This document shows, one piece after another, positions 10,296-20,429 of a DNA stretch of 64,000 nt. How positions within the stretch are numbered: the first letter of the stretch is position 1; every line of letters starts with the position of its first letter. The DNA lies in NCBI GenBank assembly GCA_905221605.1, contig CAJNDS010002157.1, positions 856,001-920,000 on the forward strand, read 5' to 3'. Made by a program: the position numbers and the translations under genes. Below the pieces are notes generated by a model. That model saw only the letters and a list, made by a program, of their open reading frames with translations, did no database searches and was not told the origin of the DNA. Source of the DNA: Symbiodinium natans (Eukaryota; Sar; Dinophyceae; Suessiales; Symbiodiniaceae).

Positions 10296-10302
10296 AAAAA
10301 AT
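10261..10302. repeat. C-run joined to A-run (TnGn class)
   Basis: About 23 C followed by about 16 A, that is Tn then Gn on the minus strand. One of seven such junctions in the window. Confidence 0.95.
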
Positions 10303-10465
10303 ACGGTCTTTGGCCCCCCCCCTGGACCCTCAACCCCTAAACCCTGACCCTTCCAGGCTTCATTGGTCCCGAAGGTTTGGGGTACTAGGATGGCCCTTAA
10401 AACCCTCAGAAAGAAATCCTTGAATATGAGCCCCTTAGACCCCATAAAGGGACACTATAAATAAA

Positions 10466-10535
10466 ACCCTAAACCCTAAACCCTAAACCCTAAACCCTAA
10501 ACCCTAAACCCTAAACCCTAAACCCTAAACCCTAG
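10466..10535. repeat. Interstitial telomere array, CCCTAAA, 10 copies
   Basis: Perfect array. A TTTAGGG array follows at 10657-10760 with a GC-rich block (10570-10655) between them, open on minus as RLLTVLALIGERERERQHPQ. Confidence 0.97.
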
Positions 10536-11014
10536 TATTAAATATCCCAAGGGCCTACCTAGTGTTGGATCTCAACTGCATGGCCTTGAAAAGGTCTGAG
10601 GATGCTGCCGTTCTCTCTCCCTCTCGCCGATCAAGGCCAGCACAGTGAGCAGACGGAGGGTTTAGGGTTTAGGGTTTGGGGTTTGGGGTTTAGGGTTTAG
10701 GGTTTAGGGTTTAGGGTTTAGAGTTTAGGGTTTAGGGTTTAGGGCTTAGGGTTCAGGGTTTAGGCTTCAGGGCTCTGGGATACCGAGCCTTAAATGCTGC
10801 CTCTTTTTGTGTGGAGAAAGGTTCGGATTGGGCTGGGTCCAACCCAACCCGCAACACCCAAACTGACTCCCCTACACTCCAACACTTCTTTCCATCCATG
10901 TCATGCGTGCGCGAAGGAAGACTAAGCTACCTCATTACAACTGAACCTGCTCCTAACACGTACACCCTTACTAGCCCTTCAACCCTACACCCCACAAACC
11001 CCCAGAGCCCTGAA

Positions 11015-11168
11015 GCCTAAACCCTAAACCCTAAACCCTAAACCCTAAACCCAACCCTAAACCCTAAACCCTAAACCCTAAACCCTAAACCCTAAACCCT
11101 AAACCCTAAACCCTAAACCCTAAACCCTAAACCCAAACCCTAAACCCAACCCTAAACCCTAAACCCTA
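11015..11168. repeat. Interstitial telomere array, CCCTAAA, ~21 copies
   Basis: Near-perfect, with a few CCCAACCCTAAA slips. Borders the exon at 11183-11246. Confidence 0.97.
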
Positions 11169-11182
11169 GGCTAGCCACTCAC

Positions 11183-11246
11183 CTTCAGGGGATGCATGAA
11201 GGCCCCCTTGAGAAAAACAAACAAGCGGGAGTTGGCCGACGACAGC
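11183..11246 (-). CDS. Probable exon with consensus GTGAGT donor, unidentified
   Basis: Minus strand: acceptor GGATAG, then 64 nt reading LSSANSRLFVFLKGAFMHPL (K), then a GTGAGT donor, the classical U1-type signal that is rare in this window. The plus strand is also open after a CTTCAG, so the call is not certain. Confidence 0.45.
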
Positions 11247-11431
11247 CTATCCGGAGCTGTTGACCCCTAAACCGGCCCTAAACCCTAAACCCTAAACATA
11301 TGTCCCTGGGGGGGGCTTAGGATGCAAGGTTTCAGGGCATACGTACGTCTTCTATGGTTTACCCTGACTCCCAAAAACCTACAAAAGAGTAGGTTCTCAC
11401 GAAGTTCTCACCCCCTCACATTTAGGGCATC

Positions 11432-11462
<31 letters not shown>

Positions 11463-11581
11463 AAAAAAAAAAGTAAACAGAGCCCCAAATAACCCTGAAC
11501 CCCAAACCCTAAACTTGGAGCCTTCGGTGCCTTAGCAACCTGCGCCTGATGAGGATGCCCTCGTTGTACAAAGAGAAGCTG

Positions 11582-11680
11582 GCTAGCCCAGTAACCATAT
11601 TGCAATAAGGGCACCCGTGTTTCTGGGATTGGTTACTTCATAAGGGAACCTTGAACCAAAAAAAGGAGAAGGGTACCACT
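11582..11680 (+). mobile_element. Dispersed element M3, copy 1
   Basis: GCTAGCCCAGTAACCATA, then GGGCACCC, TAAGGGAACCTTGAACC and an A-run, then GGGTACCAC. Same order at 18495-18597, 58925-59020 and 60452-60551. Confidence 0.7.
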
Positions 11681-12003
11681 GGGCCACCAAGGGTAGAAGG
11701 GACCCTAGCCCTAACAAAGGGACTCATGGTAGTTTTAGGGGTTTAGGGTTTAGGGTTTCAGGTTTAGGGGTTAGGGGTTTAGGGTTCAGGGTTTAGGGTT
11801 TAGGGTTTAGGGCCATAGGTCCTCATGGTACTACTGTGCATCCCAGACAAGGTACTCGGCCCTCACACTTACAACCCGAAGCCATCCCTGCTCTCCTACA
11901 GGCCTCACACTCCAAAGCTGCGGTTTAGGGTTTAGGGTTCAGGGTTTAGGGTTAGGGTTTAGGGTTTAGGGTTTAGGGCTTAGGGCTTAGGGTTTAGGGT
12001 TTC

Positions 12004-12122
12004 GGGCTGTCTCGAAGGCTTCAGTCGCTTTCAGCGGGGGCTTGTGGGAATCAGGTTCCAGTGTGTAGGACGTGCCCCAGCCAGGGCTACGAATCCCGAT
12101 GCCCCATGAACTTTCCAAGTGC
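12004..12122 (-). CDS. Probable exon, unidentified
   Basis: Minus frame ESSWGIGIRSPGWGTSYTLE then PDSHKPPLKATEAFETAR, 39 codons without a stop, between a CCCTAAA array and a TTTAGGG array. Soluble composition. No family recognised. Confidence 0.45.
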
Positions 12123-12266
12123 AGAGTCCTAAACCCTAGATGCACCCTAGTCCCGAAACCCGAAACCCTAAACCCTGAACCCTAAACCCTAAACCCTAAA
12201 CCCGAAACCCTAAACCCCAAACCCTAAACCCGAAACCCTAAACCCCTTCTGAACCTTGATGAACCC

Positions 12267-12342
12267 TAGGCTCGCGTCACGCGACATTTCTTGCGCGTGC
12301 TCGGCGTCCAACTCAGCGAAGGAGGCCAAACTGCGCGCCCTT
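12267..12342 (-). CDS. Probable exon, unidentified
   Basis: Minus frame ARSLASFAELDAEHAQEMSR then DASL, likely helical. Flanked by CCCTAAA on the left and by an array at 12375-12440 on the right. Confidence 0.45.
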
Positions 12343-12735
12343 GAACCTGTGGGAGGGCTTTGGGGGGGGGGGAATCTAAACCCTAAACCCTAAACCCTAA
12401 ACCCTAAACCCTAAACCCTGAACCCTGAACCCTGAACCCTGAACCGCAGTTTGGGGGGTTTAGGGTCTTAGGGCTTACCTTGGCGGGACCACATGAACCC
12501 TAACATTGGCGTCGCATCAGCCCTAGACCTACTCTAATCCCTATTCAAGAATATGGGCCATGAACACTGATAAGCCCTAGACCCTAAACCCTAAACCCCA
12601 TTGCCCTAAACTGACACGGGCTGCTTCTATGAATATATACATATATATATGTATATAGATATATATCCCGAAGGTAGGGCTTATAGTAGGCTGGCGAAAT
12701 AGGGTCCTCATCTTTTTCTTACGTTTCAGTTTGAC

Positions 12736-12815
12736 TTTTTCTTTTTTTTTGGGGGGAAGGAGGTTTGGGGGGTTTTGTGCTTTTCTTATTTTTTTTTTTG
12801 GGGGGGGGGGGGGAA
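12736..12815. repeat. Two TnGn homopolymer junctions
   Basis: Two separate T-run/G-run junctions within 80 bp (12739-12756 and 12790-12813). Confidence 0.9.
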
Positions 12816-12849
12816 TCCTCCTTTTTTGAGCTTCCTGTTCAGGGCTGAG

Positions 12850-12951
12850 GGGCTGCAGGCAGGAAGTTCGATTCGACCATGCGCGATGCCGACGCTGCCG
12901 TTGTAGTGCGAGTTTCTGTAGCAGTCGGCACCCTTGAGGATTTCATGAAAA
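12850..12951 (-). CDS. Probable exon, unidentified
   Basis: After ATGTTTAG the minus strand reads FHEILKGADCYRNSHYNGSV then GIAHGRIELPACSPSALNRK, over 30 codons open with a natural amino-acid mix. Likely part of the gene that appears to start at 13367. Confidence 0.5.
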
Positions 12952-13280
12952 CTAAACATAGCAGCCCTATACTACTGGGAATGCACAGCGCAAGCATCTG
13001 AACTTCGCGAAAACCCTAAACCCTAAACCCTAAACCCTCAACCCTAAACCCTAACCCTTTAGGGTTAATTTTTCAGTCCCAGCTCTCCCAATCTTGGCAC
13101 AAGAAAAGAGGGAAGAGACCACGAGCCCTAAAAATTGTCACGGAACCCACAGCCCTAAAGCGGGGTTTAGGGTTTAGGGTTTAGGGTTTTGGGTTCAGGG
13201 TTTAGGGTTTAGGGTTTAGGGTTTAAGTCCAAACCGCGCCAGGAAAGCCCCGAAAACCGAAACCCTACACCCGGAACCCT

Positions 13281-13367
13281 AAACCCTGAACCCCTAAGCA
13301 CCCGACGGGGCTTGGGTGCGCGCGAAGGCGGCAGAGAGCCCTGCGCTCGGAAGCGCCGGGCGGCCAT
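13281..13367 (-). CDS. Probable first coding exon (ATG), unidentified gene
   Basis: ATG at 13367 in the context ACAGGAATGGCC, then MAARRFRAQGSLPPSRAPKP. A basic, proline-rich N-terminus, possibly a targeting region. Exons at 12850-12951, 12267-12342, 12004-12122 and 11183-11246 could follow. I did not manage to join them in frame. Confidence 0.4.
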
Positions 13368-13737
13368 TCCTGTCCTCTCTGAGGTTTTGATCGCCTAGAC
13401 CCAAAAATCCTTGAACCCTAAGCCCAAAACCCTTTGGGTTTACGTTAAAGCCTAAGCCCTGACCCTACACCCTAAACCCTAACCTCCGTAGGTAGGTTGT
13501 TCATGTATATCATGTAGGCAACAACCTTAACTCGTATCCGCTGAACCCTGAAGCCTCACGCGGTGAACCCCACATCAGCACACTTGGCACAGCTAAAGGG
13601 GGCTCTTTACCCCGAACACCCCTCCCCCCACCCTAAACTCTAAACCCTAAACCCCAAGCCCTAAACCCTAAACCCTAAACCCCAAGCCCTAAACCCTAAA
13701 CCCTAAACCCCAAACCCTAACACCCTAAACGGCACTT

Positions 13738-13788
13738 AGGGCATCATAGAAGGCAGCCCTGCGAGGGGGCACCATAATTTGACTGAAG
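13738..13788 (-). CDS. Probable exon, unidentified
   Basis: Minus frame MVPPRRAAFYDALSA, next to a CCCTAAA array. Short, so weak on its own. Confidence 0.3.
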
Positions 13789-14204
13789 CCCTCAGCCTAC
13801 CCAGAACATGCATAGGGGGGTTTAGGGTTTAGGGTTTAGGGAATAGGGCTTAGGGTTTAGGGTTTAGGGAATAGGGTTTAGGGTTTAGGGTTTCCGAAGT
13901 TATGCCTCATCGGGGTCCTTCTGATAAGGGGATATATGCTATCTAGGTGGGTTCTTAGAAGGTACCTAAAGACTGTCGATATGACCCTATAGGAAGGGAA
14001 GTTTACATGATGATGGTGGCGATTCCCTGCTTTTTTTTCCCAGGCCTCGCCCTCCACTCGTTTGGGGTTAAGGGTGTCGGCTGTGGGTTTGGGGGGGGGG
14101 GGGGGGGATTCGGCTTTGACCTGGAGTATGCCACGTTGCCCGCAATCAAAACAGAATAGTTTAGGGTTTAGGGTTTGGGGTTTGGAGTTTTGGGTTTAAG
14201 GCTT

Positions 14205-14370
14205 AAGGTATGGCGGTTCCTCCAGGCAGGGATTTTACTCGGTTCTTCGGCAAGTTGCCTGCGGGCAGGCAGAGTGCAAAAATCCAGAAGAACCAGGGGC
14301 CCGAAACGTTGAGCGAGCACAAAAGGAATGACAATTCCCTTCTTGCCGAAACAAAGCCACTAAGCTGAGA
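14205..14370. other. Long exon-like block, strand unresolved
   Basis: Minus is open for over 50 codons (RRELSFLLCSLNVSGPWFFW, membrane-like). Plus is open from an ATG at 14203 for 53 codons (RFFGKLPAGRQSAKIQKNQG). I prefer minus for agreement with neighbours. Confidence 0.35.
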
Positions 14371-14467
14371 CCCAAAATCCTCCCCGACATGTCCTAAACC
14401 TTGAACCTAAACCCCAAACACCAAACCCTAAACCCCAAACCCTGAGCCCCAAACCTAAGCCCTAAAC

Positions 14468-14513
14468 CGCAGTCCATTGAGAGGCGGTCGGCCACCCACA
14501 GCATCGACGGCTC
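14468..14513 (-). CDS. Probable exon, unidentified
   Basis: After a pyrimidine-poor TGTACCAG acceptor: EPSMLWVADRLSMDC. Also open on plus (SIERRSATHSIDGSWYR). Confidence 0.35.
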
Positions 14514-14759
14514 CTGGTACAGAGTGCCCCCCCTCCCCCCCTTGCGCCGCCCAAAGGATCGAAAATTCGGGTGCTAGGGTTTCGGGTTTAGGGCGTAAGG
14601 GTTTAGGGTTCAGGGCCTCGGGGTTTAGGAAGATTTGGGCCTAGGACCCAGGCCCTAAACCCTATAGAAACCCTCGGGGTCAAAAAAACTACAAAACGAC
14701 TGGGGGGCTGAAGGCAACCGCATGGCCTCCGCTCGGTATCGCTACTTAGGGCCAGCTTA

Positions 14760-15070
14760 CCCTAAACCCTAAACCCTAAACCCTGAACCCTAAACCCTAA
14801 ACCCTAAACCCTAAACCCTAAACCCTAAACCCTAAACCCTAAACCCTACGGTTGGGATATAGGGTTTCGAGGGGTCTTCATTCGTCCTGCGCCGCCAGGT
14901 CGAAGAGCCCAAGGACGAGCCTTGAAGAGAAAGGCCGCCTCAATTCTTGGGCTTAGGGCTTAGGGCTTAGGGCTTAGGGCTTAGGGCTTAGGGCTTAGGG
15001 CTTAGGGCTTAGGGTTTCGGGTTCAGGGTCTAGGGGTTAGGGTTTAGGGTTTAGGGTTTAGAGTTTCGGG
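14760..15070. repeat. Telomere arrays: CCCTAAA (14760-14848) and TTAGGGC variant (14947-15070)
   Basis: The second array is nine or so perfect GGGCTTA units before returning to TTTAGGG. The GC-rich block between them (14865-14945) is open in several frames and not assignable. Confidence 0.95.
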
Positions 15071-15501
15071 GATTAGGATTCAGGGTTTTAGGTCTGGGTG
15101 TCTGTTAGGCTTCAGGGCGGCATGAGTTGGAGGAGCAGCTAGGTGATGGCGGTGCCAGGGAGCCTCCCCCGTATAGGGTTCTTAAGGGAGGGGGGTTTGG
15201 GGTTTAGTGTTTAGGGTTGAGGGGAATTCTCAATCAAGGGGGGGAGGTACCTAGGCAAGCTGGGAAGCTGAGGGAGCCTTCGGGAGAAGTGGGGAGTTTT
15301 GGAGTTCCCTTGGGTTACATACCCCCCTTGAACCCCCTCCCTCAAGAACTCCAGAACCCTTGTATGGCAAAAGATCAGAGCAGCTTGATGAAGACTTGGG
15401 GGTGTGCTGTGCGTTTGGTTTGGAGTGTTTGCTCACTCCGAAACCCAAAGCCTAAAACCCAAAGCTTCCTGGGAAACTAGGCCCTAGACCCGAAACAGTG
15501 C

Positions 15502-15531
15502 AAACCACACCCACCCACACCCACCCACACC

Positions 15532-15584
<53 letters not shown>

Positions 15585-15669
15585 CCACACACACGCCCAC
15601 ACACACGCCCACACACACGCCCACACACACACGCCCACGCACACACGCCCACGCACACACCACCAACCG

Positions 15670-15725
<56 letters not shown>
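15502..15725. repeat. CA-rich compound microsatellite
   Basis: CACCCAC units, (CA)n, CACACACGCC units, then (CA)n again. Four long open frames over it are artefacts. Confidence 0.97.
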
Positions 15726-16074
15726 CGCGTGCACGCACGCGCGTGCGCCAACACACTAACTTCTGAAACGCATGCACTTGCGTCGCCTTAAAAAATGTCA
15801 AACGTCTGGCGCTTAGGGGCCTATAACAGTAGAAGGGGCATTTTGAGAAGTTCTCTATGACCCCAAACTTGGGATGTTCCCCCTTATGCTAAGTCCTTAA
15901 TAGGGATTACAGTACCCCTATTAAAATTTTATTAAGGACTGTTAGTATACTGGGAAACGCCCCTAAACCCTAAACCCTAAACCCTCAACCCTCAACCCTC
16001 AACCCTAAACCCTCCCCCCCCCCCTCATGGATCTCAGCCCCGTGGCGTCTCCAGTGTGGTGAATCCAGCCTGAG

Positions 16075-16148
16075 GGTTTAGGGTTTAGGGTTTAGGGTTT
16101 AGGGTTTAGGGTTTAGGGTTTAGGGTTTAGGGTTTAGGGTTTAGGGTA
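16075..16148. repeat. Interstitial telomere array, TTTAGGG, 10 copies
   Basis: Perfect array beside a GC-rich block (16030-16072) open on minus as WIHHTGDATGLRSM after a CAG. Confidence 0.97.
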
Positions 16149-16195
16149 ACCCTTGACCCACCGTCTGCCCTCAAATAACAAGGCTCTAGACTCAG
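16148..16195. mobile_element. Dispersed element M9, copy 1
   Basis: TAACCCTTGACC, CCGTCTGCCCTCAAA and AAGGCTCT, present in reverse orientation at 18899-18944. Confidence 0.55.
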
Positions 16196-16757
16196 GTCAC
16201 TCGTACGGTTAGCAACCCTGGTTAGACCCATCATAGAGGGAAAGGTACAAGTTATCAAGGGCCTGGACCCCTAAACCCTAAACCCTACACCCTAAACCCT
16301 AAACCCTAAACCCTATAGGTTCCAAAATCTAGCTCCACCCCTAGCAGCCCCAACAGCCCTGAAATACCAAACCGCCAGCTAAGCCCAAGAGAAACCGAGG
16401 AATCACAAGGGGTGGCTTCTCAAGGGGACTTATAAGGAAAGCTCCGCCTTCAAACAGGGAATGAGGGCCCACACTGGGTCCTATCCAACCCTAAACTTTA
16501 AATCCTAAACCCTAAACCCTAAACCCTAAACCCCCAACCTCACAGACTTGTTGCCTCAAGATGTCCTACGCACTCCACGCTTCCACACATCGAAGCCTTT
16601 GGAATCTCCTTTTAAGTAGGGTTTAGGGTTTAGGGTTCAGGGTTCAGGGTTCAGGGTTCAGTGTTTAGGGTTTCGGAATTAGGGTTCAGGGTTCAGGGTT
16701 GAGGGTTGAGGGTTTAGGGTTTGTGTGTTTGCTTTAGGGCCTTGCGGGTTGCGGTGG

Positions 16758-16832
16758 GGGGAGGGGAGGGGGGGGGGGGGGGGGGGGGGGGATGGGGGAG
16801 GAGATGTGGGGAGGGGATGGGGGGAGGGGATG
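16758..16832. repeat. G-rich run
   Basis: GGGGAGGGG units around about 22 consecutive G. G-quadruplex potential. Confidence 0.9.
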
Positions 16833-17117
16833 GGGCCCCTCAGCTATGAGTCCTGAGGCATCCACTTCGAAGGAGCCTGCCAAGATGTCTGAACCCTACA
16901 CTACACATAGGGTTTAAGCCTCAGGGTTTAGGGTTTAGGGTTCGTCTAGGGCGTATATTTGTGGGGTGGCTTAGGACTATTATATGCTATATGAGTTTCA
17001 ACAGGATCATCAGACGGGAGGATGTTGGTGAATATCTAGGCCCCTGCATCAGATCCACTAAGGCATGTGCATGAAAGGCATGGACAACACTGGATCCGCA
17101 GGCTGATGTATTGGGTT

Positions 17118-17222
17118 AAGGGATTAGGGTTTAGGGTTTAGGGTTTAGGGTTTAGGGTTTAGGGTTAGGGTTTAGGGTTTAGGGTTTAGGGGTCAGGAGT
17201 TAGGGTTTAGGGTTTAGGGCTT
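17118..17222. repeat. Interstitial telomere array, TTTAGGG, ~14 copies
   Basis: Slightly degenerate at its right end. Confidence 0.95.
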
Positions 17223-17669
17223 ACGGCTGAGAGGGATATCTTAAACCCTGAACGGCTAAAACCACGAACAAAAGACCAGAAACAACAACAAGCCCTAGAA
17301 GCCCTCTGCCTATAATTAACCCTCATCCACTTTGCCGTCCGCCGTCCAACTTGCACGTGTAGCCCGAAACCCCACCCCACACCCTAAACTCTAAAACCCT
17401 AAACTTTAAACCCTAAACCCCAAACCCTCCACGACTCGCAGAGCCTCGCAAAGAAATGGGCCCTAAACTCCAATAAGCGTTTTTAGGGTTTAGGGTTTAG
17501 GGTTACCCCCACTGCATCTCCGATCGGGGCTGGGGATTGTGGAGTGAGGGGCCTTTCATCCCCCCGATATGCTGCCTATACTACAACCCCAATAAGGTTT
17601 ATGTTTTGAGGGGGGGGGGTCTTAAGCAAAAAGCAGCTAAACCCCAAACCCTAAACTCCTTAAACCCAT

Positions 17670-17792
17670 GGGGGGCGTGGTTTTGAGCACCTCGTAGTAC
17701 AGTTCCCCACGAAGAGCCACGATAAGAAACCCCAGAATGCCCTCTTCATTGCGGCCTGGGACTGATGGCCTGCGAAGCCAATACACGCGCTC
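17670..17792 (-). CDS. Probable exon, unidentified
   Basis: Minus frame RVYWLRRPSVPGRNEEGILG then FLIVALRGELYYEVLKTT, about 40 codons open, with one hydrophobic segment. One of the more protein-like blocks outside the joined genes. No family recognised. Confidence 0.5.
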
Positions 17793-17899
17793 AGAAGCCT
17801 TGGGCTTAGGGTTTAGTGGTTCAGGGTGTTTAGGGTTCAGGGTTCAGGGTCTAGGGGCACAGAACTAACAAGGTCTGGAGATGTAGCGTGGGCCCTCAA

Positions 17900-18183
17900 A
17901 CTCGGGGGAGGGTTTAGGTTTAGGGCTCCTCTTACGCACCTGAGGAAGAACAGGGTTTGTATACCCTCAACAAGGTGTCAGGGCCCCAATGGTCAACCTG
18001 AAAGAAGGAGGAGGACCTCTGCACATCCATTGCCACGGCTCAGGGCCCGCGTTCGACCTTAAAGGCCACTTAAGGTCCTGTACACCCTCAGCCCTTTTGT
18101 GCCCCCTGGCTTCCTCAATCACAAGCCGTGAGCCCCTACTACCTAAACCCGATACCGATACACCATACAGCCCTACATGGTAA
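17900..18183. other. Unique block open on both strands
   Basis: Plus: ATG at 17989, NLKEGGGPLHIHCHGSGPAF, 64 codons. Minus: NAGPEPWQWMCRGPPPSF after an AG. A short palindrome (CCTTAAAGGCCACTTAAGG, 18056-18074) sits inside. Coding status uncertain. Confidence 0.25.
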
Positions 18184-18494
18184 CTTCCTAAACCTCAGAC
18201 TCCCAATGGACCAGGGACTCCCCAAACACGGAGATGCTGTAGGCCCAGGAAGGTCCAAAACCCTCCAAAGCACCCCCAACCTGCTTGGACTAGGGACCTA
18301 AGGCTCTTATACTCAGCAGGGGGGTTAAGTGCCTGGGGGCTTTGGGGACTTGGACAGGTTGAAACCGGTCTTGCAGAAGCACCTGAGCCCTGTTAGATGG
18401 GTGCACGGGCACGTCTGGGAATCCGAGTTCACTTTTCCCCGAGCCCAAAACCCCAAAAAACCTTTGCTGGAAGTTGGATGGGGTTGGCAGGCTT

Positions 18495-18597
18495 GGTAGC
18501 CCAGAAGCCATATCATAACAAAAGGTGCCGTGTTTTGGGCTGCTTATACTTCAAAAAGGGAACCCTGAACCGAAAAAAGGGCACAAGAGTGCCCCAG
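18495..18597 (+). mobile_element. Dispersed element M3, diverged copy
   Basis: GGTAGCCCAGAAGCCATATC, AAGGGAACCCTGAACC, AAAAAAGGGCAC in the M3 order. Confidence 0.6.
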
Positions 18598-18633
18598 ACT
18601 CTAAGCCCTAAACCCTAAACCCTAAACCCTAAA

Positions 18634-18699
18634 CCAGCAGAAGCCGAAACATGGCCAAGTGGCGAATCGATGGTCCCCCACAACCTCCTTCTCACCAGC
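18634..18699 (-). CDS. Probable exon, unidentified
   Basis: Acceptor TTCGAAG then AGEKEVVGDHRFATWPCFGF. Flanked by CCCTAAA (left) and TTTAGGG (right). Confidence 0.45.
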
Positions 18700-18788
18700 C
18701 TTCGAACCCCGGCTGGAGCTTAGGGTTTAGGGTTTAGGGTTTAGGGTTTAGGGTTTAGGGTTTAGGGCTAGGGTTTAGTGTCCTACAC

Positions 18789-18851
18789 TTGAGTCGGCAA
18801 GACAGTCTTGCAGCTGTGACCTGCGTAGCGAAGTGCGGAGCTGAAACTCTC
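18789..18851 (-). CDS. Probable exon, unidentified
   Basis: Minus frame SFSSALRYAGHSCKTVLPTQ after an AG. Probably the exon before 18634-18699 in the same gene. Confidence 0.4.
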
Positions 18852-18898
18852 GGAAGCAACCCTAAACCCTAAACCCCAAACCCTAAACCCTATACGAG

Positions 18899-18944
18899 TG
18901 ATCCAGAGCTTTGTTTTTGAGGGCAGACGGTTGGTCAAGGGTTA
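18899..18944. mobile_element. Dispersed element M9, copy 2 (inverted)
   Basis: Reverse complement of the 16148-16195 copy: TTTGAGGGCAGACGG then TCAAGGGTTACC. Confidence 0.55.
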
Positions 18945-19129
18945 CCTAAACCCTAAACCCTAAACCCTAAACCCTGAAACCCTAAAACCCAAAACCCTAC
19001 ACCCTAAACCCTAAACTTATGAAGCCTAAATCGTTGCTGAACCCCCAGAAGGCCAAAATACCCTTTAGTCACGGCTTGAAAGCCTCCCCCACAAAACACT
19101 TAGACTCATGCTTCTTGTTATTATTCTTC

Positions 19130-19167
19130 CTTTTTTTTTTTTTTTTTTGGGGGGGGGGGGGGGGGGG
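19130..19167. repeat. TnGn homopolymer junction
   Basis: About 18 T then about 19 G. Confidence 0.95.
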
Positions 19168-19348
19168 AGCCCGAGGTACCCATAAATATAGGGCGCGATT
19201 GCATCCTCTAAATTTGAGACGCCTCAGGTTGCCCAAAAGCTCCTATGTATACACTGTAGCCTTCAGGGAGGGTTTAGGGTTTAGGGTTTAGGGTTTAGGG
19301 TTTAGGGTTTGGGGTTTGGGGTTTGGGGTTTGGGGTTTAGGGGACTCT

Positions 19349-19484
19349 CACAAAGCCACAGCAAGGAGGCCTCTTTCATCACGAGGCTGTTCGCAAGCTC
19401 CCGGAGGAAGCTGCTGTTGCTGCCGCTCGTGCCCAGCTGATGCCAACTGCAGCGCGGAAGCCGACAAAACCACCGGAGCCTCAA
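19349..19484. other. Exon-like block, strand unresolved
   Basis: 136 nt GC-rich, open on minus (SFLRELANSLVMKEASLLWL) and plus (FHHEAVRKLPEEAAVAAARA), between TTTAGGG on the left and CCCTAAA on the right. Confidence 0.35.
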
Positions 19485-20095
19485 CCCTAAACCCTAAACC
19501 CTGAACCCTAAAACCCTACGCCCTAAACCCTTGAAACCCCTTGAAACCCTTTGAAACCCTTTGAAACCCCTTGAAACCCTTCAAACCCTTTCAAACCCTC
19601 TGAAACCCTCTGAAGCCCTTGAGACACTTGACACCCTTGAGAGCCTTGAAGCCCTTGAACACGTAAAGCCCGAAGCCCTCCTGCAGCTTAAACCAGGAAA
19701 CCTCGGATGGCCCTTCAGGGTTCAGGGTTTAGGTACATATATATATATATATATGCATATATATTAGTTATTTATTTGTTCATACTTGTTCTTCGTTTTT
19801 GTATATACTCTAAACCCGTAAACCGTTCAACTCACAAACACACACCCCAAACCGCACCCCATGCCCCTAAACCCTAAACCCCAAACCCTAAACCCTAAAC
19901 CCTAAACCCTAAACCCTAAACCGCAGCTTAGGGCTGTACGATGCCATTTCGGGGTACCTAAGCGGTCCCAAAGACCCAAACAGCTTTAGGGTTTAGGGTG
20001 TAGGGTTTAGGGTTTGGGTGTTGGGGTTTAGGGTTTGGGATTTGGGGTTTAGGGTTTTGGGCTTCACTGTGCAGGGGTTTAGAAGGTGAGGACGT

Positions 20096-20213
20096 TGCGT
20101 TTAGGGGTTTAGGGGTTTAGGGGTTTAGGGGTTTAGGGGTTTAGGGGTTTAGGGGTTTAGGGGTTTAGGGGTTTAGGGGTTTAGGGGTTTAGGGGTTTAG
20201 GGGTTTAGGGTTT
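20096..20213. repeat. Telomere-like 8-mer array, TTTAGGGG, ~14 copies
   Basis: A homogeneous 8-base variant that reverts to TTTAGGG at the right end. Confidence 0.97.
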
Positions 20214-20273
20214 AGGGTTTCGGGTTCAGGGTATAGGTGTCGGGTTTCGGGATTAGGGTTAACCTCTGCGTAC

Positions 20274-20369
20274 CGCAAGTTGGACGTAGACGCGCCTGGC
20301 TATCTGCACAGGCTGCAGCGCCCGGAACAATGGGCGGTTGAACTGCGACACCATGGCTCGAATGTATTC
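20274..20369 (-). CDS. Exon of unidentified protein (GT-AG)
   Basis: 96 nt, 32 codons: acceptor ACTTAG, then EYIRAMVSQFNRPLFRALQP and VQIARRVYVQLA, then donor GTACGC. Both ends have recognisable splice signals and the composition is natural, so this is one of the safest isolated exons. The telomere arrays on its flanks have the less common orientation (TTTAGGG left, CCCTAAA right). Confidence 0.55.
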
Positions 20370-20429
20370 CTAAGTCCAAACAATCCTAAACCCTGAACCC
20401 TAAACCCTAAACCCTCAAAAGGAGGCTCT

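Noticed and set aside
12866-12880. tRNA T-arm-like string GTTCGATTC
   Set aside because: No cloverleaf around it; it lies in a good coding frame of a probable exon.
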